Origin: Anisakis pegreffii
Lineage: Eukaryota; Nematoda; Chromadorea; Rhabditida; Anisakidae
Direction: 5' to 3'
NCBI GenBank assembly: GCA_035041965.1
Contig: JAPYMA010002896.1
Coordinates: forward strand, 1 to 64,000
DNA length: 64,000 nucleotides
In this document: one piece after another, positions 17,976 to 31,463 of the stretch
Position numbering within the stretch: the stretch's first letter is position 1
How the letters are laid out: the number at the start of each line of letters is the position of its first letter
The notes under the pieces: generated by a model
Told to the model about the DNA's origin: nothing
What the model saw: only the letters and a program-made list of their open reading frames with translations
The model's database searches: none
Position numbers and translations under genes: made by a program

Positions 17976-20900
17976 TAAGGTGCAAGTTGTTCATCTAAGG
18001 CAGAGAGATTAAAGCACCAAAACGTGCAATTTTCATTCTACTCAAGGCGTTAATATTTCTTATGTTACATACAGTGACGTCCACATGTTCACAATTTTGT
18101 AGAAAAAGAATGAACAAACCGTGCTAACGTAGCAATTGACAACATCAACGAAAACATGAGTGCCTATTCTGTAGTTGATTGTATTGTGCTGCGCGGACAC
18201 CTCTCATAGACTTTAAGAGCAGAAAACGACACGATTCATGCATGAAATGAAACTGTGATTTAATGATGGCTTTAAAGCGCTCTCTTGACACGTTAACGAA
18301 AATCCATCTTTATGCGATTAAATGAAGCATACACCCTCGTCATTGTGCTCTTCGAATACCCTGGAATGCATCATCGACTCGACATGTAAAAAAGTGTATC
18401 AATTAAAAGTGTATCAATAAAATTCACTTCTGTGGAAAACTATGTTCACAGAGTAATTGGAAAAGTCTCTCGAAATAATTAATTGCCCTTGAAGCACTGA
18501 CAGTTCAAGATTGCTGAAGTGCCTACATGTAATGAAATAAGCTTATGTGATAATTTCATTAGACATCCTAGTTTCAGTAAGCGTGGCATTAGCTTTAAGC
18601 GAGATCTATACAAATACAATCTTAAATATAATCTTAAATATAATTTGCTTCCAGCGAGATCTATAAAAATAAACAAATATTATTTTATGAAACCAAGAAA
18701 ACGTACGTCTAATCAACCCTCCTTTATCGAACCCTGTCAACCTTTGCTGAGCATAGCTGTCAAGATTTGCGTCACGCGAACAGCAGACAATCGTTATCTG
18801 CTAAATGAACGGAAACATTACTCTGTTTTTATGATGTCCTATTAACAAGCCTTTATACATTTTGTGTATTGTTATGCTTCAGTCAAACGAGTAATCTACA
18901 AAAAATAGCGATTGGCAAATGAACAATTGAATTACAACAATTCATTCAAGAACGCATGCACACGTAAACATTACTCGCTCTATGAAGTCAATGATATCCA
19001 CTCATTATGAGACTGCAATATAATCGTTGATAGAGTAGATCTCATCTATTTTATACCTCTTCTTGCGTGAGCGTATCGAAGTGGATGCATTCGAACACAG
19101 AAACACAAATAAGTCTGTTTTTTTGTTTTCAGTTGAACTGTTCCAGTAATTTCCCTCACTGTACAATCGTGTAGTATTACAGAGTTGAGCAATATTATTC
19201 GCGGTAATCCCTCGTTCTTTCATACAGACCACTTTGAAGAGTGCTCATCTTCATGACAATTCATAGCGTGATTCCTAAGACGCATAAATGGAAATGTGGC
19301 ATTTGAAAAGGGCATCAAGAACCACTGCACATAATCAAGGATTTCACCGAGAGAAGCACTTTCTCAATTAATGTTCAGTCAAATACATATCAATCAGCGA
19401 ATCGCAATTAATTCGAATAAATGATACGGTCAAATGCAACAGCGTTGAGATGTTGCAATGAGACGGTGTTTTAGCTGCGAAATGCTCGTTATCTTCATAC
19501 GTTCATAGCGTTTGCCGCATCGTCGATTCATTCATATTTGCTCATTTTCAATGCATTTCCAGTGCGTGTCCGGAAATGTGACGACTGCATTAAGCGTAAT
19601 ATTTGGATGCAGCATTCTGATTGCAGCATCACTGTTATCGTTGGATGTGAACACGTTTTAGCTCATTTGTTTTGCATGTTGCATGCAAAATGCATCGAAT
19701 CACACTTTCAAATCGTTTCCTGACTTCACTAAACGCATCCGACTGTGGACAATTGTCACATATAGTTTCAGTGAAACGATTTTATAGTGCCTTGAGAGGA
19801 TGTGATGAGGATTTGTTCATAACGCATTACATCAGGATTGATACCTGAAGGTAGGGATTTGATCGACTGAGCAAATTCGACTGTCAGCCTTCATTCGGCA
19901 GAATGAGATAAATTTCCTGAACGACTTCTTGCAATCAACTCTTGTGGAATCACCCGCACCCGTCGCTGCGTGCTGCCATTCGCGCCCGAGTGTTTTGCTA
20001 GAATCGGATACTACTCTCAAATTTCGCTTCAATTCTGCAGTTATGAAGTGATTCGTTAGTAAATAAATCATTGAATACTTCTTCGGGCCTTCGAATAATC
20101 ATCACTCCAAACGTTTACACTTGTCAGCCACGTACCGCTGAAATGTTTCGCTTGAATCAAGCGTTCCGTTCTTTTTTTTGTTCTTTTAAATCGCTCTTCA
20201 AGCCTAGCGGAACTATCAAAGTCTAAATTTCAATACATTTGTTCCTTCTTCCTCAACGGGATTACCAAGCGAAATGATAATTTGCTTCCTTCTTGAGCGA
20301 GTGTTTCAAGGATGAAACATCTCATCGCTAAAATGTGGAAATATTTTTTGAGGCAACGAAAATGAGGAAACGAAAATCCAAAATCTGGTAAGCTTTCGAG
20401 TGATGAATTCAAAGTTTGTGTTTATTGCTGCGTACCAAAGTCCCATACAAATACCCTTCTTCAGTTCATTCGTTCGCTCATCAAAGCAACCAATTCGTGT
20501 TTTACACCAAATTAGTTTTCTCACCAAATTAGTTCTTATGATATGAAGACGACTGATCGACTCGGCTAATTGTAAGTGGGACGCTTGACTTTTGAAGATT
20601 ACGAATGAATAAATCGAAGGTGGACGTCTGAATAGATTCGTAACGAATCCATACACATCTGCAGGCATTAGCAAATGCGGTCGATTTCTTAAGAACGATT
20701 AATGAATAGTTCGCAAATTCGTTGCATATCGATTTTGCAATGTTACAGACGAGGACACGCAATGTTGGACAGCATCTAGTCACTGGCTCAATTATGCAGT
20801 GAATCGGCATATCTCCTCAACGAATGACCAATAGCAATCGCAATTAATTTACTCGCACATCGATGATGATATTTGATTACTTGTTTAGTGCATCAGCTTC

Positions 20901-23673
20901 AATTGACCACCACCTCATATTCCGCATGTGTTTTCGAACAGTTCGAATAGTGAGCAATTATTTGTGCATAGCATGCTTGAATATTCACGTCAGCGATTGA
21001 AAGTTTACGACGGCTTTATCGCACGATGGAATTGCTACGCTTCATGGTTAATAATTTGAACAAAATCATTACTTCGCTAGTGCTATAATGGATTAGTAAG
21101 TGTAAGCAATGTGAAAAACGTTGCGCATCGAAGTGAGCATTCATTCTGATCGTGAGCCATATTGTTACACGCATTGAATTTTAGTGCAATCAATATTGAA
21201 GTTCAGAGCGATTACTCTTGAGCTGCATTCATAACATATGCAGGAATGTCGAGTAGACGACATTTGCAATAGGCTAATTTTTTTAAAACCAGAGATTCAT
21301 TCTAATTGCGTTGGTCTCATCGTTGTGTACTCATCCGACATTAATTTTAATTAATACTTATTCATTTTTTGAATGTTTCTCAGCAACCTCTCAAGCAGCA
21401 CTTTATCCATAAAGTGCAACATCACATAGGTATTATACAGATAAGCCAGATCTTGATTCTTCACTCCATTCAGCTCTACTAATTATAAAAGCTCAGCTTT
21501 TAATTAAGTGTGCAGAGGTTTTACTACGCAATGTTGCATTGTGACACAGAGGAGGCGTTGTGTATAGTTAATATCGTCGTAAGCAAATTATTCAAAAATT
21601 CAACTTTAAAGCTTATATCTTCAGTGAGAAAGTCGTTGTTACCCATCACACTGACACATGAGAAAGTGACGCGCCTCGCTCATAGAACTACCACAAAATG
21701 GTGATAGTCTCCTCATTTAAATGCTTCTTTTCATGTTCTCTTTTATAGGTATTTCCCGAGACGAAAATTTTATTGTTTCCACGAGATTGTGATATGTAAA
21801 GTGGTATACAATTTCATGGATATGTCAATGATATGTACGCATCTAATGGAAGTTTCATTTTATTGCTGAGTGATGTACATCAATGGTGAGTGAGTGTGGT
21901 GGTTCATCAAAAGAAGACAACCGGCGTGAAGACTGAAAAGCGTATAATTGAAGCGCTGTGGTTCTATGTTTGCTGTCAAAGAATGCATTTAGCTATCCTA
22001 AACTGAACTATTTCACCTGCCGCTAGTAGCCGATAACGTCCAAACATCGTTCACCGAAGACACTTATTTTGAACTTTCGTATTGAACTTTTTGGAGATGA
22101 TTTATTGCTTTTGTGATTAATTCACGTTGTGCAATGATACCAAGCTGCCAGATGATGTTTCCGATAACCTTCAGTGTGACAAACAACGAAATTTATGGTT
22201 TGCTAGGCGGTGAACTGCGATTGTTGAACGCTGAAATGTAGTCCAACAATGCTGTGTTAATTGCTGGTAAACTTCAACCTCTGAAGAGTTCGTCTCGCAG
22301 ATTTGAATGATTCCATTCGTCAAACGCTTGTTCACTCAAATTTACCGCTATTCTTTGCTTTTTCAGTGCTCAGTTTGCACTTTCTCAACGTTTCATTTGG
22401 TTCTTTTCCATTGAAGTGTTCTCTGATCTGGATCTCGAACGATGCATTTCGAGGAGACGTTCCTCTCAAAACGCATTGATCTTAAACGATCAACGCAAGA
22501 GGACACGGCCAGGTTGCTTGATCTCAGACTCACGCATTTCTTTGTCTCATCATGAAAGTTTGCGAAGGTTTTGCTGGTATTATCACGCTTTGTTATTAAC
22601 ATCTCAACGGTCGCTCAATGTGCTTGTTGAAATGAGTACACAGACCACGTGCGTAGACAAAAACTGAAATGTTTCATAGTGTAGTGATAGAGCTTCGAAA
22701 ATTTTTACGATTTGAGCTCTTCAGATCATCGATTCGAACGAAATTGTTCCAACTAACTTATTTGAAAAGATTTTCTAACAATGAGGAAGAAGAATTGATG
22801 ACATTTTTTGGTTGCACCTAAGACAGATGAATGTCTCTCATGGTATCCAAATGGTTTTCTGCAAACGAAACCATTTGAACACCATGAGAGTATGATAAAA
22901 TGTGAAGAATGTCTACGTTTGCGAACTTCCACCATTACATAATGGTGTATGTATGGCGCACAAAGTTAAAATTATTATTGTCGGAAACAAAGTAAACACG
23001 CCAGCTGCTTGCTTATGCATCGGAAATGATGCAATTCATTAATGCCGTATTCAGTGCCTGAATGGATCACAAAAACATAGCAACGCTTGTAACAAAAGCG
23101 TCCCGAATGGTTACTTACTCGTAACTATCAACACACGTCAATTGTATTATCCCATGATTGTGCTACATGAAATCATATATGTGCTTAGTCAAATGAATTC
23201 TTAGAAATGAGACTAAATGAAACGAAATTAAATCGAGCGATGCTTCTACATAGACCTAGGCGTGTATTTGGATAATGAACACGCAATGAAAAACTTTCTT
23301 TCTTTTAGATGTTGTTGTCTTGCTGTGGAACGTATCAATCGTGTCACTGATGATTGCATTGTTTTGCATTAACACAATTTTATTGTTGCACAATTGAGTG
23401 AGTGAGTGAAAAAGCCGACGAAAGTCAACAGCATCGAGTCATCAGGTTAACAACTACGAATCTGGAATGCAATGAACATATCAACGGACAACGCAACGAT
23501 CCATGCTTTTACCAGTTGAATGTTTATTGTGCAAATCGCTTTTTCAACGTTTTCTTTACGTATTATCTGCCATCGTCCGAATTGCGCTTATGGTTTTTGG
23601 TGTTGATTGGCTCGATTCGTCCGTTAGTGTGCGCAGAAGATGAGTTTTGTGATCATCTTTGTGAGAGCTTCAG
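17976..23673. other. Gene-poor stretch upstream of the tachykinin-type receptor
   Basis: No supported gene. A short tandem CTTAAATATAAT repeat lies at about 18620-18645. Overlapping minus-strand ORFs at 20306-20810 are the longest here. One reads CNIAKSICNEFANYSLIV with several cysteines, but no acceptor/donor pair with consistent phase supports it. The region is a candidate for promoter and enhancer DNA of the receptor starting at 23674. Confidence 0.4.
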
Positions 23674-26600
23674 ATGAATGAAAGTTTCACATTGCAAGCA
23701 ATCGAGAGGCAATATCAGAATGAAACGGTGCTGTCGATGATTGCCGAATACGTTTGCTCGAATGTTAACAGCGCCTCACCGATGCCCGACTTGCATTGTC
23801 AACAGTTTCCTGTGGAACATTCAATGTAAGTTTCATCATGTCATCATCATTACGCTGTTATTGACAATTTTCATTTGATTTACTTCTTTCCACCTCAATT
23901 GTTTTATTGGTTCAAACAAGGAACTTTTTTTCGAATAGCGTGTGGAAAATGTTTCGTTAAATCTAGCGTTTGAGTAATCACGATACTGATTGTGAGTGGA
24001 ATGTGATATTAAGTGAACACTTCTGCGTTTGTCAACAATTCCTAAGAATATGCTAAACTCCCTGAAGCGTTTACACTCATCACCGATGGGATGAATATGA
24101 TTTATTGATGACAATCAGCTGCACGCAATCATCCAAATAACATCCATCGCATTTTATATTCGAAGGAAAAAATTTTAAATGAACTTTTAATGCAAATCTA
24201 ATCGTTGAAGATTTCTCGGAGGCAGTTTTCAATAAATCTTTGAAATGTTGTTGCGAACTTTAAAACATCCGAAGATTTTTTATAATGGAATGAACTGCAT
24301 GCACCGTTTGCGGTTCATAAATCTGAATATATTGGGTTGGTGCATAAGTTCGTGCGCTTTATCTAAGTTTTCTAAAACTTCGTTTTCAAAGCACAGAGGC
24401 TAACCAGTCAATCGACAATGTATTCTCCTTCGATTGCCACGACTTCATGCCATCGTTTCACCAGGTTGTCGATTCCACGACGATAGAATCCCACTGGCTT
24501 CGAGGCGAAGAAGTCGTCTGGCCACGTTTGAGGGCACGGTCGTTGTCGAAGGCTACACCGCTGAGGCTTTTCAAGAGGGAGCGGAAGAGGTGGTAGTCAG
24601 ATGGAGCGAGGTCTGACGAATAAGGTGGATGAACCAAAATTTCCCATTCAAACTCCTCGATCGTTTTTCTGGTCAGTTTTGCCGTGTGGGGGCGCGCGTT
24701 GTCATGCTGCAGGATGACCTTGTTCACGATATCGGGCCGTTTGTCCTGAATAGCCCAGTTGAGCTGGTTCAGTTGCTCGCTGTACAGTGCAGCATTGACT
24801 GCTTCGTCGTTCTGAAGCAGTTTGACGCGGATTCTGATGGATGAGAACATTCAGACGCCCCTCGTCGAGATCCAACATGCGACCTGAACATCACCCGCCC
24901 TTTACGTCAGAGTCGCCCTTCGCGACCCTCGCAAAGCATTTCTGGGCTGTTCTTACCAGCATTGCATCATCTTCGTATACGGTACAAATGTAACAAGCGA
25001 CCGTTGAACCTTGAATGAATGCACAAAGTAGCACTTGTCGAAAATGCGTTTTTCGTCCACTTGACACTTCATTTTATCACGCTGAAGATCCAGACGAAAC
25101 AAAACTGCAGTAGACCGTCTAGTACAGTTGCGAAGAGCAGAAAACCCGCTATCGATTGGTGTATAACACTCCTTCGGGAAAGTGGACTTTTGTCGGAATA
25201 ATTCAATTTGAATAAAAGCGCACGAACTCATGCACAAACCCAGTATTTCTGATGAGGAATGAAATATAAAGTTCGTAATCGTGGCAATTCAGTGTTGTGA
25301 ATCATGAATAAATGATGTGTCGAAACATTGCAAACGCTGAAGCAAAGATTCGAAGTATTTTTGAATGTTAATCACTAAATCTATGCATCACATGATTTTT
25401 CGATGTTTCTTGCCGCTTTTTTCGAAACAGGATTTGCAATTTCTTGGCAGTTTTGTCATTCTAGGAAGGTTTTCTCTCGGAAGTCGGTCATTCACAGAGG
25501 CATCGCGGAAATGAAAATTATGGAAATGACAGTATTTAGAATCGGTTAACTATCATAAACACATAATATTCGATGTGCATCCCATGGCACAATTTATCTT
25601 CGTCAAACTAACAATATTAACAATATGCGAAAGCACGAACAGTGTGAATATGCGAATTTTAGTTCGTGAATACGGCCTTGAGAAGAGATTCAAATGTGCT
25701 GCTGATAATGAAGACCGGAATTCCTCACTAACAATTAGTTTTAATTGACATTCAATTGTTTTACAGCAGCTTGTGTAGCTGCTGCAGCTAGCTTGAGGTA
25801 TTTTGTAAGCTGTGAGTATGGAGAAATAGATTATGGTTACTGTTTGCTTCAATATTCTTACTGCTGTGTTCTCAAACTCAACTTTTATACCAAGAGCGTT
25901 GCAACGAGAAAATTCACTTTCAAAGTAGCCATCGATTTTTTCTTTCATGATTGTCCGATTCAAAACTGGATGCCAGTTGAATTTTTTTGCTTTGAGCCAG
26001 CACTCGGACCTAATTTTATCCACATTCATTTTAAGTTTCTACTACTTACAATACATGCCGTCTAATTTGGTCATCAGTGGCTTTAGCAGCGATAAATCAA
26101 GAAAAATGCACTTTTCGAATGGCACAACTGAGTGGTCTAAGAATAAAGTAAGTGCAACACCTAATAAAGCTGCATTTCAGACGGCTATTCCATCTATCTA
26201 TCACACAGAACAATTAAATTGTGTCTAAGATATCTATTGTGCTCAAAGAAGCGCAGTGCTCAGCGGTTACATGAGGTTCATTAAAAACTCGGATTTTTTC
26301 GTGCTCATCGCATCGATAATTGAATGGTTGCAGCTAGCCAAACCAATATGAGACTAATCATGAACGATCGCTTGCAATGAATGCTACCGTTAGAATTAAA
26401 TCCGAAACAATCATTCAAAAAGTCCACATCAAAAGGCTTTTGTTGAATCAATAAAATGTCGTCTAAAGTCATGCTACTTTCATTTGCTTATGTGATTAGA
26501 AAGGAATGGCAAGCTGCTTCATCTGGTTAAAATTAGATGTAAACAACTGATTGTCTCACTGAGGAAATTTGAACGTCGTCTGTGATAACTGTATATTGAA

Positions 26601-29600
26601 TGAGTATATTGAATCATGGGGCTGTTTTCGTTCGAGTTATAACAGAACGATAGCTGCTGAAACTAGGGAAGTATCTGGCGTCCAATGAGCAGATTTCACA
26701 TTTCTGCTGTATGAATTCGAATAATGCAGCAGACATATTCACAAGTTTTTCTGCTGAATTGCTCAAATTCAGCGCAAACTTAAAAGCGCATTGACGACAC
26801 GGTAACATTTTTTTGTTCTTGCTTTGAATAAAGTATTCACATGATGATGAATTTGAATTTCGACACGATATGAAGAAACAGTTCGATGATATTCAAAAAA
26901 CGATCCACTTTGCAAGACTAACAATTTAACGTGTGCTCGTCAATCAAAAACTGCATCCGGTGCTTTTTGAAAATTTTTTTAAGGGAGAAAGAACATTTTG
27001 ATGAGTACACTCTCAACGAGTTGTTTTTGCATAAAAGTTGTGATCGCTCAAACATGTGTTTAGCATTGCTGAACACTGTTCATTCATACTTTACGACAGA
27101 TAAAGAAATTATTGGTTTGTAAATCGGATAATAATCTGAAATTTTTTGAAACAATCAATGCCTGCGTACTGCTGGACTGATATGTGAAAGTGAAGAGCAT
27201 TTCATGAACGAGCGAGTTTCAGTCCAACTCAAGTGGTTGTTGCGAGTGCATTCTCGATTCTGATATTGACAGCAGTTATCGGAAATTGTGTTGTTATGTG
27301 GATCATTGCGATGCATAAGGTAAGTGAATGAATGATACGTCTTTTAAACAATGAAGAGTCTGCACCAAAACGCTATCATCCATCTCAAAGAATTTTCGGG
27401 ACGGAACAAAACTTGAACATCATTTATTTTGTGTGATCTTATTGAATCAACGTTCATTCATCTTGTGATCTCTACCAATGCTTCAATAACACCATCAGCC
27501 ACAAACGAAAACAATAATTGTGTTCATTACGATTCATGAATAGTTGTCATTGCCGATTCCACATAAATATATTCGTCATATACCGCTAAAAGGAAACACT
27601 ATGCATTTTTTGTTTCGATAATGAATCACTTAATGGAGAATTCCGAATGGCTGTTTTGATACGATCGCACACGTTCATTCATAAATCAATGCAGAACACT
27701 AAGCTGACCATTTGTCAACTTACTCACTTCTTTTTTGAAATCCTTTGACACTTTTCGGTATCCTGCTTCCTCGACGTTGCACATGCTAATCCTTTTTAGC
27801 TCGAAGCGAGATGCATTCAAAAAAGATGTTGATTAATGTTGTTCCATAAAACAAAACTCGGAATTGCTCTTCTAATATGAGTGTCATTATGCATGCTTTG
27901 ATCAGCTGTACTAATACAAAAGTCTCCGTCACATTGAAGGTGATGCACAGAAGATTCAACTATTTCCTGTTGAATATGGCATTCGCCGATTTCTTGATAG
28001 CGCTCTTGAATGTTGGTACGACGTGGACGTTTAATTTTTACTACGACTGGTGGTTCGGTAAATTCTGTGCGGTGAACCTGTTTTTTGGAGTTGCACCCAC
28101 CTGCGTCTCAGTGTTCACCATGGTGGCCGTCAGTTGGGACAGGTATCGCACATTGTTACAACAAGGATTCACCACAAGTTTCGTGCGTCATAATTCACTC
28201 TGTGACCATCAGTCTCATAGCTGATTGCTGACTGATGAACGTGTCAATGACCTGAGACTAGCAGTGAGATGAAAAGAGCTTCAGATGCCGCGCTTTAGTG
28301 AATCCACTCCGTAAACGATCGTCATCGAACCGTCGAACCGTTTGGATAATCGTCACAATTTGGTTATCAGCCACGTGCGTTGCCTTGCCAAATGCGCTTC
28401 ATTCACGCATCGAAAAGCATTTCTTCTTTTCGGCAAAACATCGTTCTCTGACCGTGCAGTGGCTATGCATCAGTGATTTTTCATACAAAGTCGTGTAAGT
28501 GTACCATCTTATACTCCAGTCATTGCAAAACATCGCGTCTTTCCAACAAAAAATTTTTATATAACCTTCGATGAGGTATGTTTCGTTTCCAAATGTTGCT
28601 GTATTGTGACTATAAAGAATTTATTCGGCACTGATCCGGAAGAGTTTGATATGAGCAATAAATTTCGATGCTAATTATAAGTGATAAGAGGATGTGAAAG
28701 CAGCGAATGAACAGAGCATACTTTCAGATACGATAATGTATTGTTGATCATACAGTACATTTTGCCTTTGATTGTTTTATCGGCCACTTACGGTAGGATT
28801 GCGTGTGCGTTTCGAGATCAAACAGACAGTTTGCAGCAGCACAGCACCAAATATCAGGAGCATTTGTGTGCTAAACGCAAGGTGAGTAAGATGAGTGGTG
28901 ATTGATGCCTGTGTTAATTACAAATTCGAATTTTTATCGCATAATAATACAAGGCTGTGCTCCATGACAGGCAGTGAAAATGTTGGCACTGGTGGTTGGA
29001 ATCTTTATGGTTTGTTGGTTGCCATATCAACTGTATCACGCTATTCTCGAGCGTTTGATCACGAACTTCGAATTGGCCTCATACAGTTACTTGGTGTTCT
29101 ATTGGTTGGCAATGAGCGCCTCTGTATATAATCCGTTCATTTATTGTTATGCTAATGCACGGTAAGTACGTTCGAAATCTAATCTTTTGCTGTCTTTCAC
29201 CACAAGACATATTGATATTGGTGTTATGAATCCCGCTCCTGAGATTTACATCCTGAAAAATCCGCATATTTGATAAAACATGGCATTTCATGTAATTGCA
29301 CTAACCTTGAATTAAGCATCAATCATTCTCAATCCGTTCACATTAAGTAATGTTTATTTCTTGTGTACCATGCAAACGGGGCAATAACTGCATAAATCGT
29401 CACATAATAGCGCCACCTCGGCTTCCACTTTTCAGAGATTAATGAGCAAAAATTCGGTAGTGTCATCAGTTTTGCTTTTTATTTCCTCGTCACCATTCTT
29501 GTATGTGTGAATGTGTGAATAGTGACTCATTCTGAAAGTTGTAGAAGATGAACGTTTAGCGACTTCGATTGCAGCTTTCGAATAGGATTTCGATACGCAT

Positions 29601-30391
29601 TTCGATACTTGCCTTGTGTGCATTGCACAGTTGAAGAGTACGAGCAAAGCGAATTGTTCGCCGAGAAACATCGTGGTCATACGAACTATCGAACACTCCG
29701 CAAAAGTTTGCAGGAAAAGATTTCAACGGTTTCTATAGTAAGTTCATTTTGTGACTGTCACATACCCAGAACGGTTGATTGAGATAGGTACTTGAAATGG
29801 ATAATCATATGGTGCACTGACATTCTCGTATGGCGAACACTTTTGCGATCGGCGACCAAATTTGGGTTCTTTCGGTGATGTTTAATTTTTAAAAGAATCG
29901 ATTTTCTCACTCCAAATGGCAATTTTCACTGTTACTGGCAGTGGGAGGTGAGCTGTTGATTGGCGCATAAAAATTGCTGAAGTTGAAGAGATAGACGAGA
30001 ACAGAAACTTGGAATGGGCGATTTTGTTGAGCTTATGATTGTTTTCGATAGAATGTGGCTGAATTGCATGACGGAGTTGATTTGTTGGAGGAGTGTAGCA
30101 TCACAACGGTTGATTGCGTATTCCTATTGCAAGCAAACCTTTCAGACCGATTACACGGAACGTTCGAGCGCAGTAGCATCAAGGGTTGAAAGTGCCAATT
30201 CTGAGCTTTATCGTGCAGAATTCAGCCGGTCGCCTCCATACCGTCAACACAACACACTACCCCTGCTCAAAAGGGCTGTACTAAATCGATCGTTTCACAA
30301 CGGAACTGCTCGATCTTATGACACTCCCCGCATACGTTCCGTAAAATCGATGCCATCCACGAAACATCGGATTATTGGAGATGTTGTCTGA
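23674..30391 (+). CDS. Tachykinin-type neuropeptide receptor (class A GPCR), eight exons, complete
   Basis: Exons: 23674-23825, 27223-27319, 27940-28142, 28285-28494, 28728-28881, 28971-29161, 29575-29737 and 30146-30391. They total 1416 bases (471 residues) with all phases consistent. Exon 1 supplies an extracellular N-terminus with NES and NET glycosylation sites and ends in phase 2, exactly fitting exon 2. TM1: SILILTAVIGNCVVMWIIAM. TM2: NYFLLNMAFADFLIALLNVG. TM3 has a conserved-type WFGKFCAV start. TM5: ILPLIVLSATYGRIACAF. TM6: GIFMVCWLPYQLYHAI (CWLPY). TM7: YWLAMSASVYNPFIYCYANA (NPFIY), followed by RFRIGFRYAFRYLPC, very like neurokinin receptors. Such receptors signal through G proteins at the plasma membrane in neurons and muscle. 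The TM3-end motif, after splicing, reads DRC instead of DRY. The C-tail is Ser/Arg-rich. The ligand is unknown, and other neurokinin-related families are possible. Intron 1 carries a mariner relic. Confidence 0.88.
23826..24331 (+). other. Intron 1 of the tachykinin-type receptor, 5' part
   Basis: The donor GTAAGT follows exon 1 directly at 23826. The minus-strand ORF at 23836-24114 is unsupported. Part of it resembles a segment near 14000-14200 (both contain HNQYR/HNQYQ on the minus strand), so a decayed interspersed repeat is possible. Confidence 0.4.
24332..25243 (-). mobile_element. Mariner-family (Tc1/mariner) DNA transposon, internally deleted and dead
   Basis: The left terminal repeat begins TTGGGTTGGTGCATAAGTTC. 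The right end, read inward, begins CTGGGTTTGTGCATGAGTTC, and both continue GTGCGCTTT. TA dinucleotides flank both ends (24330-24331 and 25244-25245), the expected target duplication. The element is about 912 bp instead of the usual roughly 1.3 kb, so several hundred bases are missing from its 5' coding half. It lies in intron 1 of the receptor in the opposite orientation. Confidence 0.9.
24408..25100 (-). pseudogene. Mariner transposase pseudogene
   Basis: The minus strand encodes the C-terminal catalytic half of a mariner transposase: LQHDNARPHTAKL, then HPPYSSDLAPSDYHLFRSLL, which carries the second and third acidic residues of the DD34D triad. The reading frame shifts near 24530; the true C-terminus (FFASKPVGFYRRGIDNL to a stop at 24408-24410) is in another frame. 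A short N-terminal scrap (VDEKRIFDKCYF) remains near 25050, but the DNA-binding region between is deleted. No active protein can be made. Confidence 0.85.
25246..27222 (+). other. Intron 1 of the tachykinin-type receptor, 3' part
   Basis: AT-rich DNA between the mariner relic and exon 2. The ORFs at 25553-26029 (minus) and 25745-26228 (plus) overlap one another and neither has supporting splice sites. The acceptor for exon 2 is GCGAGTTTCAG ending at 27222. Confidence 0.45.
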
Positions 30392-30687
30392 CTGCTTGTG
30401 CGTTTCTGAAGTGTTTACGCAGAGACGTGCTTACTCGAACAACTTTTAAGTACTACTGTCCAGAGCTGCTCTGTATCATCAGCTCAATGCGACAATGTGC
30501 TCTCCTCAACCGCCACTAAACATTTATTTTGTTATCGTTAGAACGGGTCTTGTTCATGTAAAAACTTTATTCGATCCCTATATAATGTTTTTGTAAACTT
30601 CATAGAACCATTTCATAAAATGAATTACAATTTTATACTGCGTAATATCGTTGTTTCTGAAGATTCAGAGGACCGGTATAATAACAG
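30392..30687. other. 3' flank of the tachykinin-type receptor gene
   Basis: AT-rich 3' untranslated/flanking DNA. No exact AATAAA was noted close to the stop. Nothing else is seen before the hAT-like element. Confidence 0.4.
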
Positions 30688-30695
30688 TGATAAGT

Positions 30696-31455
30696 CATGG
30701 GCTCTCATAGGGGTGAGATTACCCATTTTGGGTAATTTGAAGGTGTCAACAGGCAATGGAGAAGGTCTGGAAATTAGCATTTTGTGCAGTTTTATTTTAT
30801 GAGAGAACGCCATCCTATTTTCTGAGTATCATTAGCTCGTCCGGGTCTAACAGGGTTTTTACTTGTTTTAACAGAGTTTTCATTCTTTTCCTTGCTGCTA
30901 TAATCACTCTCATAGCTTTTATCACCAAAACTGTTCTGTTTTGCTAATTTCTCATTCATTTCACTGAGCAGTTAAAATGAAATTCCCATTCTATCCAATG
31001 CACTCTACACTTGATCACTTGAATGTCGAACGTTGTTGAGCAGTAATATTCGATTGCTGTATTGTTGACTTCGGCTGTCAACACTCGTCAACGTATCCAG
31101 TAAATAGTACATGCTACAGAATGAGAAGTTGATTCGAACTGTAAAGTGAAATGAGATGAAGTGAATGAGAAAAACTCATCAAGAGAACGATATTCGCATG
31201 TGATAGCTATGAGAGTGAATACAACGCGTGTGAAAAGAATGAGAATTCATCTAAATCAGTTTGAAGTGAGCATGCCATAGACAATAGCTTTTCATGCAAT
31301 CACAGTCGATTGCAATAATGAGCAACAGAACGGTCTAGAGAAGGCCTAGTCACATGGAATACCATCATGGTGTTCTTGTATCAGGGGGGTGAGGTAACGG
31401 CGGCCTGCCAAATCATCAAAAGGGGCAACGGAGCACCCGGACGTGAGAACCACTG
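30696..31455 (+). mobile_element. hAT-like non-autonomous element, copy 1
   Basis: About 760 bp, bounded by an 8-bp imperfect target duplication (TGATAAGT at 30688-30695, TGATGAGT at 31456-31463; 7 of 8 match). The right end GTGAGAACCACTG and left end CATGGGCTCTCA are a decayed CAGTGGTTCTCAC inverted repeat typical of hAT elements. The interior is nearly the same as copy 4 and is found inverted in copy 2, including the hairpin TTGACTTCGGCTGTCAAC. There is no transposase. Confidence 0.8.
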
Positions 31456-31463
31456 TGATGAGT

